In this document: positions 63,460-64,000 of the stretch, piece after piece
Layout of the letters: each line of letters starts with the position of its first letter
Position numbering within the stretch: the stretch's first letter is position 1
From: Enterobacter mori
GTDB lineage: Bacteria > Pseudomonadota > Gammaproteobacteria > Enterobacterales > Enterobacteriaceae
DNA: 64,000 nucleotides
Direction: 5' to 3'
Assembly: GCF_025244905.1 (NCBI RefSeq)
Contig: NZ_CP104285.1
Span: 2,046,001-2,110,000, forward strand
Made by a program: the position numbers and the translations under genes
The notes under the pieces: model-generated
The model's input: the letters and a program-made list of their open reading frames with translations, nothing else
The model's database searches: none
What the model was told of the DNA's origin: nothing

Positions 63460-64000
63460 TTAGCGATACAGCGTCTTTTCCGCAACGGGAACAAGCAATG
63501 CAGAACGCCAGTCCGCGAGCGTCAGCTGCGCGAGTTGACCCAGTGCGGTATAAAACGGATGCCCGGCGTTGTCGACAAACACCGACAGGAAGCGGGTGCT
63601 CCACGTCAGCAGGTGCCACGCCAGAAGCCGATCGCACTCCGCTTCGCGGCCATTCTCGGCCAGCCACGCCGCCAGCAGCAGCAAGGTGCCGAAATGATCT
63701 TCCGGTTCATTTTGCTGCATCTCAAAAGCGATATTATTCTCACGCAACCACTGGCGCAGCGCGAGGGTTGAGTCGCCAAACAGCACGGATTCGCGGTCCA
63801 GCCAGACGGAACCCCACGGCGGTGCGGGCAGGGCATAAGGGCCAATAAACAGCCGTTGCCACGCCTCCGTCAGCGGCTCATCGGCAGACGCGGCAAAGGT
63901 GTCAGCTACAGGCTGCAACATTTCCGGCGGCAGGGGCCAGTCCTGAATCCATTCGCCAGCGGTAAGCGCCCGCACCAGCGGCGCAGCCTGCTCGCTGTCA
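63460..64000 (-). CDS. dmsD: Tat proofreading chaperone DmsD (cut by window edge)
   Basis: DmsD is a cytoplasmic chaperone that binds the twin-arginine leader of DmsA/YnfE-type reductases. The minus strand encodes its C-terminal ~180 residues: AWQRLFIGPYALPAPPWGSV, then WLDRESVLFGDSTLALRQWL and NEPEDHFGTLLLLAAWLAEN, the E-P-x-D-H motif involved in leader binding. Sequence upstream (DSEQAAPLVRALTAGEW) stays open to the edge, so the ATG at 63975-type frames are internal. In E. coli dmsD directly neighbours clcB; here 32 kb lie between. Confidence 0.95.
   Translation of the reverse strand, partial: DSEQAAPLVRALTAGEWIQDWPLPPEMLQPVADTFAASADEPLTEAWQRLFIGPYALPAPPWGSVWLDRESVLFGDSTLALRQWLRENNIAFEMQQNEPEDHFGTLLLLAAWLAENGREAECDRLLAWHLLTWSTRFLSVFVDNAGHPFYTALGQLAQLTLADWRSALLVPVAEKTLYR

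Noticed and set aside
1..64000. tRNA, rRNA, CRISPR arrays and insertion sequences
   Set aside because: No rRNA signatures, tRNA cloverleaf-type sequences, regularly spaced repeats or transposase-like frames were seen by eye; a dedicated scan could still find a small RNA gene.

Overview
The window looks like chromosome from an Enterobacter-type enterobacterium (Enterobacter cloacae complex or a close relative such as Lelliottia). Most proteins read as close homologues of Escherichia coli or Salmonella proteins, there is a chromosomal rarA-oqxAB-oqxR cluster, and the Salmonella-type osmVWXY operon is present. No rRNA, tRNA, CRISPR array or intact insertion sequence was found.

Layout: (1) 1-8.6 kb is a backbone block ordered as in E. 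coli: uspE (cut by the window edge), a small membrane protein, fnr with an FNR-like box, ogt, the abgTBA operon for p-aminobenzoyl-glutamate uptake and cleavage, its divergent regulator abgR, and smrA. (2) 8.6-19.9 kb is a mixed block: a chemotaxis receptor behind a sigma-28-type promoter, pdxI, a ribbon-helix-helix protein, a CSS-EAL c-di-GMP phosphodiesterase, umuDC behind a LexA box, a LysR/SDR divergent pair, the fused remains of a nitronate monooxygenase/LysR pair, yajD and a luciferase-like oxidoreductase. (3) 20-30.9 kb is a second E. coli-like block: tqsA, mdtJI, ydgD, ydgU, asr (with an RstA box), an M32 carboxypeptidase, ynfM, ynfL, mlc, bioD2 and clcB. (4) 31-63.4 kb separates clcB from dmsD, which are neighbours in E. 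coli, and is mostly accessory. It holds an Rhs polymorphic-toxin locus with one full gene and two broken copies, osmVWXY, a DUF1275 protein, a glutathione transferase, phage-like remnants, a HAD phosphatase/DeoR/phosphoribosyltransferase neighbourhood, yebG (SOS), rarA-oqxAB-oqxR, a decayed two-component system, an AraC/MFS pair and a SulP transporter. dmsD runs off the right end.

How the parts work together: two SOS genes (umuDC, yebG) carry textbook LexA boxes. The oqx cluster has its activator (rarA), pump (oqxAB) and repressor (oqxR) in one array, with an inverted repeat over the oqxAB -35. The Rhs locus is the most unusual part. Its two toxin tips look like divergent members of one family, each followed by a different putative immunity gene. 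The first immunity gene and the second tip are each out of frame by one base in a homopolymer (T7 and G6), which is either real slippage or sequencing error.

All gene identities rest on recognising translated sequence and gene order by eye; no database search was run.
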